A DNA stretch of 64,000 nt from the NCBI RefSeq assembly GCF_026072635.1, contig NZ_AP023081.1:6134501-6198500 (forward strand), in the 5' to 3' direction. The position numbers and the translations under genes were made by a program. The stretch comes from Pseudomonas solani (GTDB lineage: Bacteria > Pseudomonadota > Gammaproteobacteria > Pseudomonadales > Pseudomonadaceae). Under the pieces are notes generated by a model. That model was not told the origin of the DNA and did not search any database. It worked only from the letters and a program-made list of their open reading frames with translations. This document shows, in pieces, positions 40,058-48,928 of the stretch (positions within the stretch are counted from its first letter, which is position 1; every line of letters begins with the position of its first letter).

Positions 40058-41008
40058 CTAGGCGTCCTTCCCCTCCGCCCCACCCCGCGCATTCAGGTCA
40101 TCCCGCGGCGAGCGGCCGAAGAAGGCTTTGTAGGCGCGGCTGAAGGCGGCTTCGGATTCGTAGCCGATGGCAAAGCCGATCTCGCCGATGCGGCTGTCGT
40201 GCCGGGCCAGCATGGTTTTCGCCAGGGTCAGCCGCCATTCGTTCTGGTAGCGCAAGGGCGAACGCCCCACCAGCACGCTGAAGCGCTCGCAGAAGCTGGA
40301 GCGCGACATGCCGGCCAGCTCGGCGAGGGCGTCGATGCGCCATTGCTGCCCGGGCTGCTCGTGAATGGCCCGCAGCACCCGGGCGATGCGCGCATCGGCG
40401 AGGCCGCCCAGCCAGCCGGAGGCGGCGCCCTGCTGCACCCAGGTGCGCAGGATGCGGATGACGGTGAGGTCGATCAGGCGCGAGATCATCAAGGCGCCGC
40501 CGGGCTGGACGTCATGGGCTTCCAGCAGCATGAAGTGCATCAGCCCCTCGGACCAGGCCGCCGCGTCCGTCTGGCGAATGTGGATCAGCCACGGCAGGGC
40601 GAAGAGCATGGCCTGGAAGCTGCCGGCGTCGAACCAGAAACGGCAGATGATCACGGTCGCCGGCCCGTCGATTGCGGTGATGCTCAACTCCGACGGGTCG
40701 TGGGGCAGCAGGAGGATGTCGCCCTGCTCCACCGTCACCGCCGGCTGGCTGGTGCAGCGGATGTGCAGGCGCCCCTGCTGCAGCACGCAGATGTGGGCGC
40801 TGTTGCTGTCCAGCGCCAGGCGCTCCCCGCTGCCCGGCGCGGAGGAATAGACGCGGTCGCCGGTCAGGCGGATCTGCGCCAGCACCTGGGAGAGCAGGTC
40901 CCCGGTGGCGAGACCCTCCAACTGCATTTCCGGAAGAATGGTCAAGTTTTCCAGTGAATCCGTCATGTCGAGCTGGTCGCGTGTTGAATAACCTGGGGCC
41001 TGAATCAT
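40058..41008 (-). CDS. AraC family regulator with cupin domain
   Basis: The product has about 316 residues. An N-terminal cupin-type sensor (about 50-200, HICVLQQGRLHIRC, QGDILLLPHDPSELS) precedes two helix-turn-helix motifs (WRIDALAELAGMSRSSFCER and RIGEIGFAIGYESEAAFSRA). ATGs at 41008 and 40966 are both possible. It is divergent from a small membrane-protein gene (89 bases between starts), which it may control. Confidence 0.88.
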   Translation of the reverse strand: MIQAPGYSTRDQLDMTDSLENLTILPEMQLEGLATGDLLSQVLAQIRLTGDRVYSSAPGSGERLALDSNSAHICVLQQGRLHIRCTSQPAVTVEQGDILLLPHDPSELSITAIDGPATVIICRFWFDAGSFQAMLFALPWLIHIRQTDAAAWSEGLMHFMLLEAHDVQPGGALMISRLIDLTVIRILRTWVQQGAASGWLGGLADARIARVLRAIHEQPGQQWRIDALAELAGMSRSSFCERFSVLVGRSPLRYQNEWRLTLAKTMLARHDSRIGEIGFAIGYESEAAFSRAYKAFFGRSPRDDLNARGGAEGKDA

Positions 41009-41097
41009 AGCGCCCCGGTATAGCGCTGCAGAAGCGTTGCGGCACCGTGACCGGCAGCAGCGGCTATGCCGATCGTCCAACCAGAAGGAAACAGCGA

Positions 41098-41598
41098 ATG
41101 TTCGGAATCTCCCCCCTCGGCTGGCTGCACACCCTGGGCAGCCTGCCGGCCATTCCACTGGCGCTCTATATGTTCGCGCGGCATGGCCGCATCGTGCCGC
41201 GCTCCGGGGCGGGCCTGGGCTACTTCGTCTCGATGCTGCTGGGTGCGGGCACGGTGTTCCTGGTTGCGCGGCAACCGGTGAGCAACGCCATCGCGGTGGT
41301 CACCCTGGTGCTGCTGGTCGTCGGCTACGGGGTTGGGCGGATAGGCGCACTGGGCCGCGCGCGGGTGTACCTGGAAACCATCCTGCTGAGCCTGACGGCG
41401 TTCCTGCTGATGCTGCCCACCGTCACCGAGGTGCTGCGCCGCGTGCCGGATGGCCACCCGCTGGTGACCGACCTGCACGCGCCATTGCTGGTGGGCGCCC
41501 AGGGCAGCCTGCTGCTGGCGCTGGTTCTCGGCGTGACGGCGCAGGTCGTCTACCTGCGCCGGCAGGGCGCGCGGCTCGGCACGCCCGGCAACGCCTGA
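41098..41598 (+). CDS. Small integral membrane protein
   Basis: The 166-residue protein has four hydrophobic helices (about residues 5-25, 38-55, 62-78 and 100-120) and one near the C-terminus. No family is recognised. The ATG at 41098 follows GGAAACAG. It is divergent from the AraC gene, and its stop abuts the stop of the HMG-CoA reductase gene with no gap. Confidence 0.6.
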   Translation: MFGISPLGWLHTLGSLPAIPLALYMFARHGRIVPRSGAGLGYFVSMLLGAGTVFLVARQPVSNAIAVVTLVLLVVGYGVGRIGALGRARVYLETILLSLTAFLLMLPTVTEVLRRVPDGHPLVTDLHAPLLVGAQGSLLLALVLGVTAQVVYLRRQGARLGTPGNA

Positions 41599-42771
41599 TC
41601 AGCGGTTGCGCCCCAGCGCCTCGTGGCTGCTGACCCAGTCACCGGCCAATATGGCCGAGGTCAGCGACACGTCCCCCGCCAGCACCACCGCAGCGATGAT
41701 CTCCGCCAGCTTGTCCGCCTTGCCGGTTCCGTAGCAGCCCAGCAGTTCCAGGCATTCGCGCTGAGTCGGCAGGCCGGTGCCGCCGCCGTGGGTGGCGCAG
41801 ATGACCGCGGGCAGGGTCACCGACCAGTAGTAGTCGCCGTTGTCCAGCAACTGGCCGTAGGTGATGCCGCCGTGGGATTCGGCGACGTTGGCGGCATCCT
41901 GCCCGGTGGCGATGTACAGCGCCGCCAGGCCGTTGGCCGAGTGCGCGCCGCTGTACGCCGAGCCGGCCTGGAAGGCGCCCACGGCGGCGATCTGCCGGTA
42001 GCGGTAGAGGTTGGCGGGGTCGACGCGCAGCAGCTCGTGGGCCACCTCGCGCTTGAGGGTGAACTCGGCGATCACCCGTTTGCCACGGGTCTGGATCATG
42101 TTCATCGCCGAGTGCTTCTTGTCGGTATCGATGGCGCCGGAGAGGATGTAGCGCGGCTGCAGCGGGTGGTTGGCCTTGATCCACTCGCAGGCGGCGTAGG
42201 TGGCCTTGCTGGTCATGTTCTGCCCGGCGGCATCGCCGGTGGTGTAGCAGAAGCGGGTGTAGAGCATGTTGGCCACCGGGTACTGCTCGATCTCGAACAG
42301 CTTGCCGCTGCGGGTGGTGGTTTCGCTGGCCGCCTTGATCGCCTCGAACTCGCGCACCAGCCAGACGCCGAACTCACGGGCCTGCAAGGCATCCTCGAAC
42401 ATGAACACCGGCGCCCGCTGCATGGAGTGCTTGACCACCGTGGTCTTCACCCCGCCGGAAGCGCTGATGGCGCGCATGCCCCGGCTGTAGCTGGCCAGCA
42501 AGGTGCCTTCGGTGGTGGCCATGGGCACGTAGAAGTCGCCGCGCGCGTGCTCGCCCTCGATGCGCAGCGGGCCGGCCAGCCCCAGGGGCATCTGCACCAC
42601 GCCGATGAAGTTCTCGATATTGCCCTGGGTGACGGCCGGGTCGATGGCGTACTGGCCCACCACATCCAGCGCGGCGCCGGTCTGCGCCTTGATGAAGTCG
42701 CGGCGCACGCCGGCCTGCTCGTTGGAGTAATCGTTCTCGGGGTTGCGGGGAATCGGGGCGCCTCTGGACAT
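41599..42771 (-). CDS. HMG-CoA reductase, class I-like catalytic domain
   Basis: The 390-residue protein contains the HMGR catalytic motifs: VPMATTEGTLLASYSRG (Glu), DAAGQNMTSKAT, IDTDKKHSAMN (Lys), YIATGQDAANVAESHGG (Asp) and a C-terminal His in WVSSHEALGRN. It would convert HMG-CoA to mevalonate with NADPH. Pseudomonads usually make isoprenoids by the MEP route, and no other mevalonate gene is visible. Its pattern fits class I better than the class II catabolic enzyme of P. mevalonii. The ATG at 42771 is followed by a normal N-terminus. No membrane helices are present. Confidence 0.82.
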   Translation of the reverse strand: MSRGAPIPRNPENDYSNEQAGVRRDFIKAQTGAALDVVGQYAIDPAVTQGNIENFIGVVQMPLGLAGPLRIEGEHARGDFYVPMATTEGTLLASYSRGMRAISASGGVKTTVVKHSMQRAPVFMFEDALQAREFGVWLVREFEAIKAASETTTRSGKLFEIEQYPVANMLYTRFCYTTGDAAGQNMTSKATYAACEWIKANHPLQPRYILSGAIDTDKKHSAMNMIQTRGKRVIAEFTLKREVAHELLRVDPANLYRYRQIAAVGAFQAGSAYSGAHSANGLAALYIATGQDAANVAESHGGITYGQLLDNGDYYWSVTLPAVICATHGGGTGLPTQRECLELLGCYGTGKADKLAEIIAAVVLAGDVSLTSAILAGDWVSSHEALGRNR

Positions 42772-42939
42772 CGTGCTCTCCTGATGGTCGGGCGGATCGC
42801 CCTGGGTGAAATCCGTTGCCCCGAGTGTGCCCAAGGGCGCCGGAGCCGGCATGACCGATCACGCCAATCAGGTGATCCAACGCGTCAATCTTAGTGACAG
42901 TGGCCGCTGGCGCCAGAACCACGGGCGGAGAGCCGCGCC

Positions 42940-43707
42940 TCACACCCCTTCGTCATCCCCCCGGCGCAGCAGGTAGGTGTCCATGATCCAGCCGTTGGCC
43001 TCGCGCGCCTGCTGGCGGGTGCGGGCGATGTCGGCGGCCACGTCCTTGAGCTTGCCGGCGATGAGGATTTCATCCGGCGTGCCCACGTAGGCGCCCCAGT
43101 AGATGTACAGGTCGGGGGCGTCGAGGCGGGTGTAGGTGTCTTCCGCGTCGAGCATCACCACCACGCTGTCGACGTTGCTGGGGAAGCCCTCGGCGAGGCG
43201 CCGGCCGGTGGTGATCTCGATGGACCGGCCGATGCGGTTCAGCGGCACCTTGTGACGGGCAGCCAGCGCCTGGATGCTGCTGATGCCGGGGATGACCTCG
43301 TACTCGAACGCCAGCCGCCCGTCCCGGAGGATCGCCTGCAGGATGCGCAGGGTGCTGTCGTAGAGCGACGGGTCGCCCCAGACCAGGAAGGCGCCGCACT
43401 CCCCCTCCCCCAGCTCCTCGCCGATCAGCCGCTCGAACACCTGCTGCTTGGCCAGGTTCAGGTCCTTGACGGCCGCGTCGTACTCGCCGCCGCGCTCGCG
43501 CTCTGGGCTGCCCGCCTCGACGAAGCGGTAGTCGCGCCCGCTGATGTAGCGCTCGCAGATTTCCCGGCGCAGGTGGATGAGCTTGTCCTTGCTGTTGCCC
43601 TTGTCGAGGATGAAGAACACATCGACCTGGTTGAGCGCCTTCACGGCCTGCAGGGTGATGTAGTCGGGATCGCCCGCCCCGATGCCGATGACCAGTAGTT
43701 TCTTCAT
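42940..43707 (-). CDS. cobF: Precorrin-6A synthase (deacetylating), CobF
   Basis: The 255-residue protein has the SAM-dependent tetrapyrrole methyltransferase fold: MKKLLVIGIGAGDPDYITLQ at the start, VWGDPSLYDSTLR in the middle and EVIPGISSIQALAARHKVPL after it. CobF methylates C-1 and deacetylates in aerobic cobalamin synthesis. No other cob gene is in the window. The length is normal. The start at 43707 is the family-typical MKKLL. Confidence 0.9.
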   Translation of the reverse strand: MKKLLVIGIGAGDPDYITLQAVKALNQVDVFFILDKGNSKDKLIHLRREICERYISGRDYRFVEAGSPERERGGEYDAAVKDLNLAKQQVFERLIGEELGEGECGAFLVWGDPSLYDSTLRILQAILRDGRLAFEYEVIPGISSIQALAARHKVPLNRIGRSIEITTGRRLAEGFPSNVDSVVVMLDAEDTYTRLDAPDLYIYWGAYVGTPDEILIAGKLKDVAADIARTRQQAREANGWIMDTYLLRRGDDEGV

Positions 43708-44095
43708 GGCGGCTCCTCGCCCGTTCACAGGCCGCCATGGTGAGCGCAAAGGTGGTGGTGATGAAAGAGGGCAGCCCGGCCCGAGGGTCTGCAAGCCCCC
43801 GCGCCAGCCCGACACCGGCCGTCGCCACGGTCGGGTAATGGCTGCATCCGGGCAGGTCAGCCTGGGCACTGGCCGCCAATTCCCCTATCCTTCCCGCCGG
43901 CGAACCCACTGCGGCATCGAATGCCGGTCACAGGACCGCTTCCATGCACGCCCTGCGCAGCCCGATCCCGCCCCGCTCCCTCTGCTGGAACCTGCACGCC
44001 CTGGCCTGGCCACGCGCGTTGCCGACGGGGCCGATCGTCCCGGCTGCTCAGTGCGCCCCCCTTCATCGCTCCACTTTTTACGCTGGTACCCCCGC
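43708..44095. other. Intergenic region between cobF and the OsmC-YcaO gene
   Basis: This 388-base region separates two divergent genes. I looked for a cobalamin riboswitch in front of cobF and saw G/C-rich segments but not the B12-box pattern. No repeat of the dispersed families is present. Promoters for both genes are expected here but not identified. Confidence 0.4.
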
Positions 44096-46291
44096 ATGGA
44101 AATCAAGGTCAACTTTCTCGACAACCTTCGTCTCGAAGCCAAGTTCGACGACTTCACGGTCATCGCCGACCAACCGATCCGCTACAAGGGCGACGGTTCG
44201 GCACCGGGGCCGTTCGACTACTTCCTGGCCTCCTCGGCCCTGTGCGCGGCGTACTTCGTGAAGCTGTACTGCCAGACGCGCAACATCCCCACCGAGAACA
44301 TCCGGCTGTCGCAGAACAACATCGTCGACCCGGAAAACCGCTACCAGCAGATCTTCAAGATCCAGGTCGAGCTGCCGGCGGACATCGCCGAGAAGGACCG
44401 CCTCGGCATCCTCCGCTCCATCGACCGCTGCACCGTGAAGAAGGTGGTGCAGCAGGGCCCCGAGTTCGTCATCGAAGAGGTGGAGAACCTCGACGCCGAC
44501 GCCCAGGCCCTGCTGATCCCGAGCAGCAGCGAGCAGAGCACCTACATCGCCGGCAAGGACCTGCCGCTGGAAGAAACCATCGCCAACATGTCCGGCATCC
44601 TCGCCAGCCTGGGCATGAAGATCGAGATCGCCTCATGGCGCAACATCGTGCCCAACGTCTGGTCGCTGCACATTCGCGACGCCGCCTCGCCGATGTGCTT
44701 CACCAACGGCAAGGGCGCCACCAAGGAAAGCGCCCTGGCCTCCGCGCTGGGCGAGTTCATCGAGCGGCTTAACTGCAATTTCTTCTACAACGACCAGTTC
44801 TGGGGCGAGGACATCGCCAACGCCGACTTCGTCCACTACCCCAACGAGCGCTGGTTCAAGCCGGGCCCGAAGGACGCGCTGCCCGCCGAGATCCTCGACG
44901 CCCACTGCCTGGAAATCTACAACCCGGACGGCGAGCTGCGCGGCTCGCACCTGTACGACACCAACTCCGGCAACACCGTGCGCGGCATCTGCTCGCTGCC
45001 CTTCGTGCGGCAGTCGGATGGCGAGACGGTGTACTTCCCGTCCAACCTGATCGAGAACCTCTACCTCAGCAACGGCATGAGCGCCGGCAACACCCTGGTC
45101 GAAGCCCAGGTGCAGTGCCTGTCGGAAATCTTCGAGCGCGCGGTGAAGCGCGAAATCCTCGAAGGCGAGATGGCCCTGCCGGACGTGCCCCAAGCCGTGC
45201 TGGAGAAGTACCCCTCCATCCTCGCCGGCATCCGTGGGCTGGAAGAGCAAGGCTTCCCCGTGCTGGTGAAGGACGCCTCCCTGGGCGGTGAATTCCCGGT
45301 GATGTGCGTCACCCTGATGAACCCACGCACCGGCGGCGTGTTCGCCTCCTTCGGCGCCCACCCCAGCTTCGAAGTGGCGCTGGAGCGCAGCCTCACCGAG
45401 CTGCTCCAGGGCCGCAGCTTCGAAGGCCTCAACGACCTGCCGCAGCCGACCTTCGAAGGCCACGCGGTGACCGAGCCGAACAACTTCGTCGAGCACTTCA
45501 TCGACTCCAGCGGCGTGGTGTCGTGGCGCTTCTTCAGCGCCAAGGCCGATTTCGAGTTCGTCGAGTGGGACTTCTCCGGCCAGGGCGAAGACAGCAACGC
45601 CGAGGAAGCCGCCACCCTGTTCGGCATCCTCGAGGACATGGGCAAGGAAGTGTACGTGGCCACCTACGACGACCTCGGCGCCAACGCCTGTCGCATCCTG
45701 GTGCCGGGCTACTCGGAGATCTACCCGGTGGAGGACCTGATCTGGGACAACACCAACAAGGCGCTGCTGTTCCGTGCGGACATCCTCAACCTGCACAGCC
45801 TGCCCGACCGTGGCCTGAAGTCCCTGCTGAAGAACCTCAACAACACCGAGGTCGACGACTACACCGACATCACCACGCTGATCGGCGTCGAGTTCGACGA
45901 CAACACCGTCTGGGGCCAGCTGACCATCCTCGAGCTGAAGCTGCTGATCCACCTGGCGCTGAAGAAGTTCGAAGACGCCAAGGAGCTGGTGGAAGCCTTC
46001 CTGCAATACAACGACAACACCGTCGAGCGCGGGCTGTTCTACCAGGCCCTGAACGCGGCGCTGGAAGTGACCCTGGACGACGACCTGGAGATGGACGACT
46101 ACGAAGCCAACTTCCGCCGCATGTTCGGCAACCCGCGCATGGACGCGGTGCTGGGCTCGCTGGATGGCAGCGTGCGCTTCTACGGCCTGACGCCCACCAG
46201 CATGAAGCTGGAAGGCCTCGACCGGCACCAACGCCTGGTGGAGAGCTACAAGAAGCTCCACGCCGCGCGGGCCAGGGCAGCAGCCAAGTAA
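44096..46291 (+). CDS. OsmC-YcaO fusion protein
   Basis: The 731-residue protein joins an N-terminal OsmC-like domain (about 1-140, with YKGDGSAPGPFDYFLASSAL and the Cys near ALCAAYF) to a YcaO domain (about 160-560, with NGKGATKESALASALGEFIE and GMSAGNTLVEAQVQCLSEIF). A helical C-terminal region (LKLLIHLALKKFEDAKELVE) follows. YcaO proteins use ATP to activate amide backbones, and E. coli YcaO is linked to ribosomal protein S12 methylthiolation by RimO; the role of the fused OsmC part is unknown. The start at 44096 gives the conserved MEIKVNFLDNLRLEAKF. It is followed by a strong hairpin. Confidence 0.88.
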   Translation: MEIKVNFLDNLRLEAKFDDFTVIADQPIRYKGDGSAPGPFDYFLASSALCAAYFVKLYCQTRNIPTENIRLSQNNIVDPENRYQQIFKIQVELPADIAEKDRLGILRSIDRCTVKKVVQQGPEFVIEEVENLDADAQALLIPSSSEQSTYIAGKDLPLEETIANMSGILASLGMKIEIASWRNIVPNVWSLHIRDAASPMCFTNGKGATKESALASALGEFIERLNCNFFYNDQFWGEDIANADFVHYPNERWFKPGPKDALPAEILDAHCLEIYNPDGELRGSHLYDTNSGNTVRGICSLPFVRQSDGETVYFPSNLIENLYLSNGMSAGNTLVEAQVQCLSEIFERAVKREILEGEMALPDVPQAVLEKYPSILAGIRGLEEQGFPVLVKDASLGGEFPVMCVTLMNPRTGGVFASFGAHPSFEVALERSLTELLQGRSFEGLNDLPQPTFEGHAVTEPNNFVEHFIDSSGVVSWRFFSAKADFEFVEWDFSGQGEDSNAEEAATLFGILEDMGKEVYVATYDDLGANACRILVPGYSEIYPVEDLIWDNTNKALLFRADILNLHSLPDRGLKSLLKNLNNTEVDDYTDITTLIGVEFDDNTVWGQLTILELKLLIHLALKKFEDAKELVEAFLQYNDNTVERGLFYQALNAALEVTLDDDLEMDDYEANFRRMFGNPRMDAVLGSLDGSVRFYGLTPTSMKLEGLDRHQRLVESYKKLHAARARAAAK

Positions 46292-46304
46292 CCCGCCCCG
46301 CCAG

Positions 46305-46334
46305 CGGCCCTCGCCCCTTCTCGGGCGGGGGCCG
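46305..46334. terminator. GC-rich hairpin between convergent genes
   Basis: CGGCCCTCGCCC pairs with GGGCGGGGGCCG (11 of 12) around a 6-base loop, 14 bases after the OsmC-YcaO stop and 23 bases before the convergent crotonase stop. It can terminate both genes; no T-run is present. Confidence 0.6.
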
Positions 46335-46357
46335 TATCTACCCGCCCCCTCCTCCCG

Positions 46358-47170
46358 TCACCAGGTCCGCTCCCGGTACGCGTCCTGGGATTTCTGCAAG
46401 CGGCGCTTCACGGCGGTGGCCTGGTTCCTGCGACCGATCACCCGCCGCTGCCACAACCGCTCCTGCCCCAGGGCAGCCGATTCCGAGGTGCTCCAGGCGC
46501 CGATCAGCAGGTGCTTGGCGGCGGCCAGTGCATCCGGCGATTGCTGGGCGAATTCCAGGCAAAGCGCGCGGGCCTGCGCCAGCGGGTCGTCGGCCAGGTG
46601 GGTGACCAGGCCCAGCTGGTGGGCCTGCGTGGCGTCGATGATGCGCCCGGAGAACGTCAGCTCCATCGCCACGTCCTTGGGCAGCAGCTCACGCAACAGC
46701 ACGGTGCCGCCCATGTCCGGAACCAGGCCCCATTGGGATTCCATGATGGACAGCTGGGCGGTGGGCGCGGCGACGCGGATGTCGGCGCCCAGGGCGATCT
46801 GCAGGCCGGCGCCGAAGCAGTTGCCGTGGATGGCGGCGATGACTGGGACGCTCAGCGAGCGCCACACCAGCGAGACCTTCTGGTATCGGTTAATGCTGGG
46901 CTTCCACAGCGGCAGGAGGGCCATGATCTTCTTCAGCGGGCTGCCGGTGACGATGTCCTTGAGGTCCATGCCGGAGCAGAAGGACGGGCCGTTGCCGGCC
47001 AGGATCACCGCGCGCACGGCCCGGTCGCGCTTGAGGAATTCGCCGCAGGCGATCAGTTCCAGCAACAGCTGGGCACTGATCGAGTTGTGCTTGTCGGGGC
47101 GGTTCAGGCGCACGGTGGCGATGGCGCCGTCATAGCTCAGGTCTACATGGTTCCACACGGGCTGGGTCAC
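46358..47170 (-). CDS. Enoyl-CoA hydratase/isomerase family protein
   Basis: The 270-residue crotonase-fold protein has the oxyanion-hole motifs GPSFCSGMDLKDI and HGNCFGAGLQIALGADIRV, and WGLVPDMGGTVLL near the catalytic Glu position. Its length and ends are normal. Asp and Met replace Glu at parts of the catalytic region, which suggests an isomerase or unusual hydratase rather than a standard FadB-type enzyme. It appears to be monocistronic. Confidence 0.82.
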   Translation of the reverse strand: MTQPVWNHVDLSYDGAIATVRLNRPDKHNSISAQLLLELIACGEFLKRDRAVRAVILAGNGPSFCSGMDLKDIVTGSPLKKIMALLPLWKPSINRYQKVSLVWRSLSVPVIAAIHGNCFGAGLQIALGADIRVAAPTAQLSIMESQWGLVPDMGGTVLLRELLPKDVAMELTFSGRIIDATQAHQLGLVTHLADDPLAQARALCLEFAQQSPDALAAAKHLLIGAWSTSESAALGQERLWQRRVIGRRNQATAVKRRLQKSQDAYRERTW

Positions 47171-47757
47171 GCCGGCAGGTCCTCGTTTTGTTGGAAGGGT
47201 GGGTAGGCGTTGCGCCGCTCATGGTAAGCGCGCTCCGGCGGTTTGGGTGCGGGGGGCATGGCAAAAAAAGGGCCGGCCGGAAACCGGCCAACCCAAAGGC
47301 CGGTGTGACGTGGAGGCCCGTAGGATGGGTAGAGCTCTGCGAAACCCATGCTCTGCAACTGCACGGAATTGACCTGGCGTGGATAACGCTCTTCTCATCC
47401 ACCTGCGGAGCGTCCGGCGAGCCCGAAAGGTGGACCGATAAAGCGTGGTCCACCCTACACATGGACCCGCTCCGTGCTGGCTGTTGCGGTACGTCGTAGG
47501 GCGGGTGAAACCCGCGAATCCCCAGCGCCGAATCTGTCGGGTTGCACCCGACCTACAGGCGGCTAGTCGTAGATGCCCACCCCGCGTGTTGGTCCGTGAT
47601 TGGCCGGCGGCAAGGCTTCGCAAATAGCGGCGATGCACTGGGCACGAACACGTCCTGCCGGGCCCGTCCTGGGCAACCCGATACGCCTCCCGGTTATTAC
47701 CGGGGATTCAGCCAATCGATACCGCGACAGGAACGCCAAACGGCCTGAAAACGACGC
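47171..47757. repeat. Intergenic region with degraded hairpin repeats
   Basis: This stretch carries partial copies of the CATCCACC and GTCCACCCTACAC hairpins (about 47379-47460), a GGGCGGGTGAAACCCGCG element and a GTCGGGTTGCACCCGACC element (about 47500-47560). I support no gene here. The last 60 bases lead into the MerR-type promoter. Confidence 0.55.
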
Positions 47758-47788
47758 TTGACCTTAAAGTTGAGTTGAACGTTAGGGT
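47758..47788 (+). promoter_or_regulatory. MerR-family-type promoter with 19-base spacer
   Basis: A -35 box TTGACC and a -10 box TAGGGT are separated by 19 bases, the unusual spacing used by MerR-family activators. The spacer contains a dyad (ACCTTAAA with TTGAACGT, 6 of 8). It lies about 95 bases before the acetoacetate-decarboxylase-like gene. The regulator is not in the window; the pattern is closest to NmlR/AdhR or SoxR-type sites. Confidence 0.5.
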
Positions 47789-47881
47789 TTCCGCACCCCA
47801 TCTCCCGGGCTCATTTCCGGGGGCAGATACGCCGGGGTTCCAGGGGCATGGACCCCATCACGACGCGGAGAACAGACAGAC

Positions 47882-48886
47882 ATGAGATCCACCAGGGTTG
47901 CAGCAGCGGCAGGTATTTTCCTCAGCACCATCGCGATGACCTCATGGGCAACCGAGGTGCCGGCCACGCATCCGGTCGGGACCGCCAGCACCGTGATCGC
48001 CGGCCACACGGTGCCGCTACTGGCGGGCGGCCTGTATGACCGATTCCACTCCAACCCGCCGCTTTCCGTCATCGCCTCCGAGGCGCCGGATGTGGACCTG
48101 AGCTGGTTCAAGACCCTGCAGAAAACCAGGGTCGACATCGGCTTCGAGTCCTACTCACCGAACTTCTATTACAAGAACAGCAAGGTGACGGCGGTGTTCA
48201 CCGCCGACCTGGCCACGCTCAAGTCGCTGATGCCTGCCAAGGTGCTGGAGCAGGTGCAGCCGCTGCAGGTGTGGCCCGGCCGCGGCCTGGTGGCGCTGAC
48301 CGCCTACACCTATGAATACTGCGACAACGACAGCTACAACGAGGTCTCGCTGTCCATCGTCACCAACCGGCCCGGCAACGCCAACCTGGGCCCGGTCTCC
48401 CTGGTCGGCCAGTCGATGTCGAAGGACTTCTGGGGCTACGTGCTCAAGCTGCCGGTGGACACCGAGCTCGCCAGGGTGCGCGGCGTGGTGGGCTACAACC
48501 TGCCCAAGTGGCTGACCGGCATCCACCTCAAGGACAACGACAAGACGGTGGTCTACGAGATCATCGACAGCCAGACGGGCAAGGTCGACGTCACCCTGGA
48601 AACGGACAAGCTGGGCGACCTCTCCAGCGAGGCCGAACTGGTCACCAACAGCTTCACCAACACCGGGCACGACGGCGAACTGACCTACGGCTACGCGGTT
48701 TCCCGCCAGTTGAGCCACGCCTCCAGCAGCGACGAGAGCACAGTGAAGCTGGTGCTCGGCGACGGCAGCCTGTCGACCTACATCAAGGCCCTGGACCTGG
48801 GCACGATGATGAAATACGAGTACGTGCCGAGCTTCCAGAGCGCGCTCTACGCCCCCGCCCCGCTGCAGTCGATGCTGAACGACTGA
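47882..48886 (+). CDS. Exported acetoacetate decarboxylase-like protein
   Basis: The 334-residue protein has a signal peptide (to about residue 23, ending in SWA). The mature part has an acetoacetate-decarboxylase-type beta-rich pattern with YEYCDNDSYNEVSLSIV, LPVDTELARVRGVVGYNLPK and a late YGYAVSRQLSH. True decarboxylases use a catalytic Lys; I cannot place it with confidence here. A periplasmic location is unusual for the family. A MerR-type promoter precedes it, suggesting control by a stress or aldehyde signal. Confidence 0.5.
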   Translation: MRSTRVAAAAGIFLSTIAMTSWATEVPATHPVGTASTVIAGHTVPLLAGGLYDRFHSNPPLSVIASEAPDVDLSWFKTLQKTRVDIGFESYSPNFYYKNSKVTAVFTADLATLKSLMPAKVLEQVQPLQVWPGRGLVALTAYTYEYCDNDSYNEVSLSIVTNRPGNANLGPVSLVGQSMSKDFWGYVLKLPVDTELARVRGVVGYNLPKWLTGIHLKDNDKTVVYEIIDSQTGKVDVTLETDKLGDLSSEAELVTNSFTNTGHDGELTYGYAVSRQLSHASSSDESTVKLVLGDGSLSTYIKALDLGTMMKYEYVPSFQSALYAPAPLQSMLND

Positions 48887-48928
48887 CCCACGGCAGCGGC
48901 ACGCGAGTCCAGGGCCAGGCCTGTCTCG

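Noticed and set aside
43708..44095. Possible cobalamin riboswitch upstream of cobF
   Set aside because: I could not find the B12-box pattern; only general G/C-rich segments are present.
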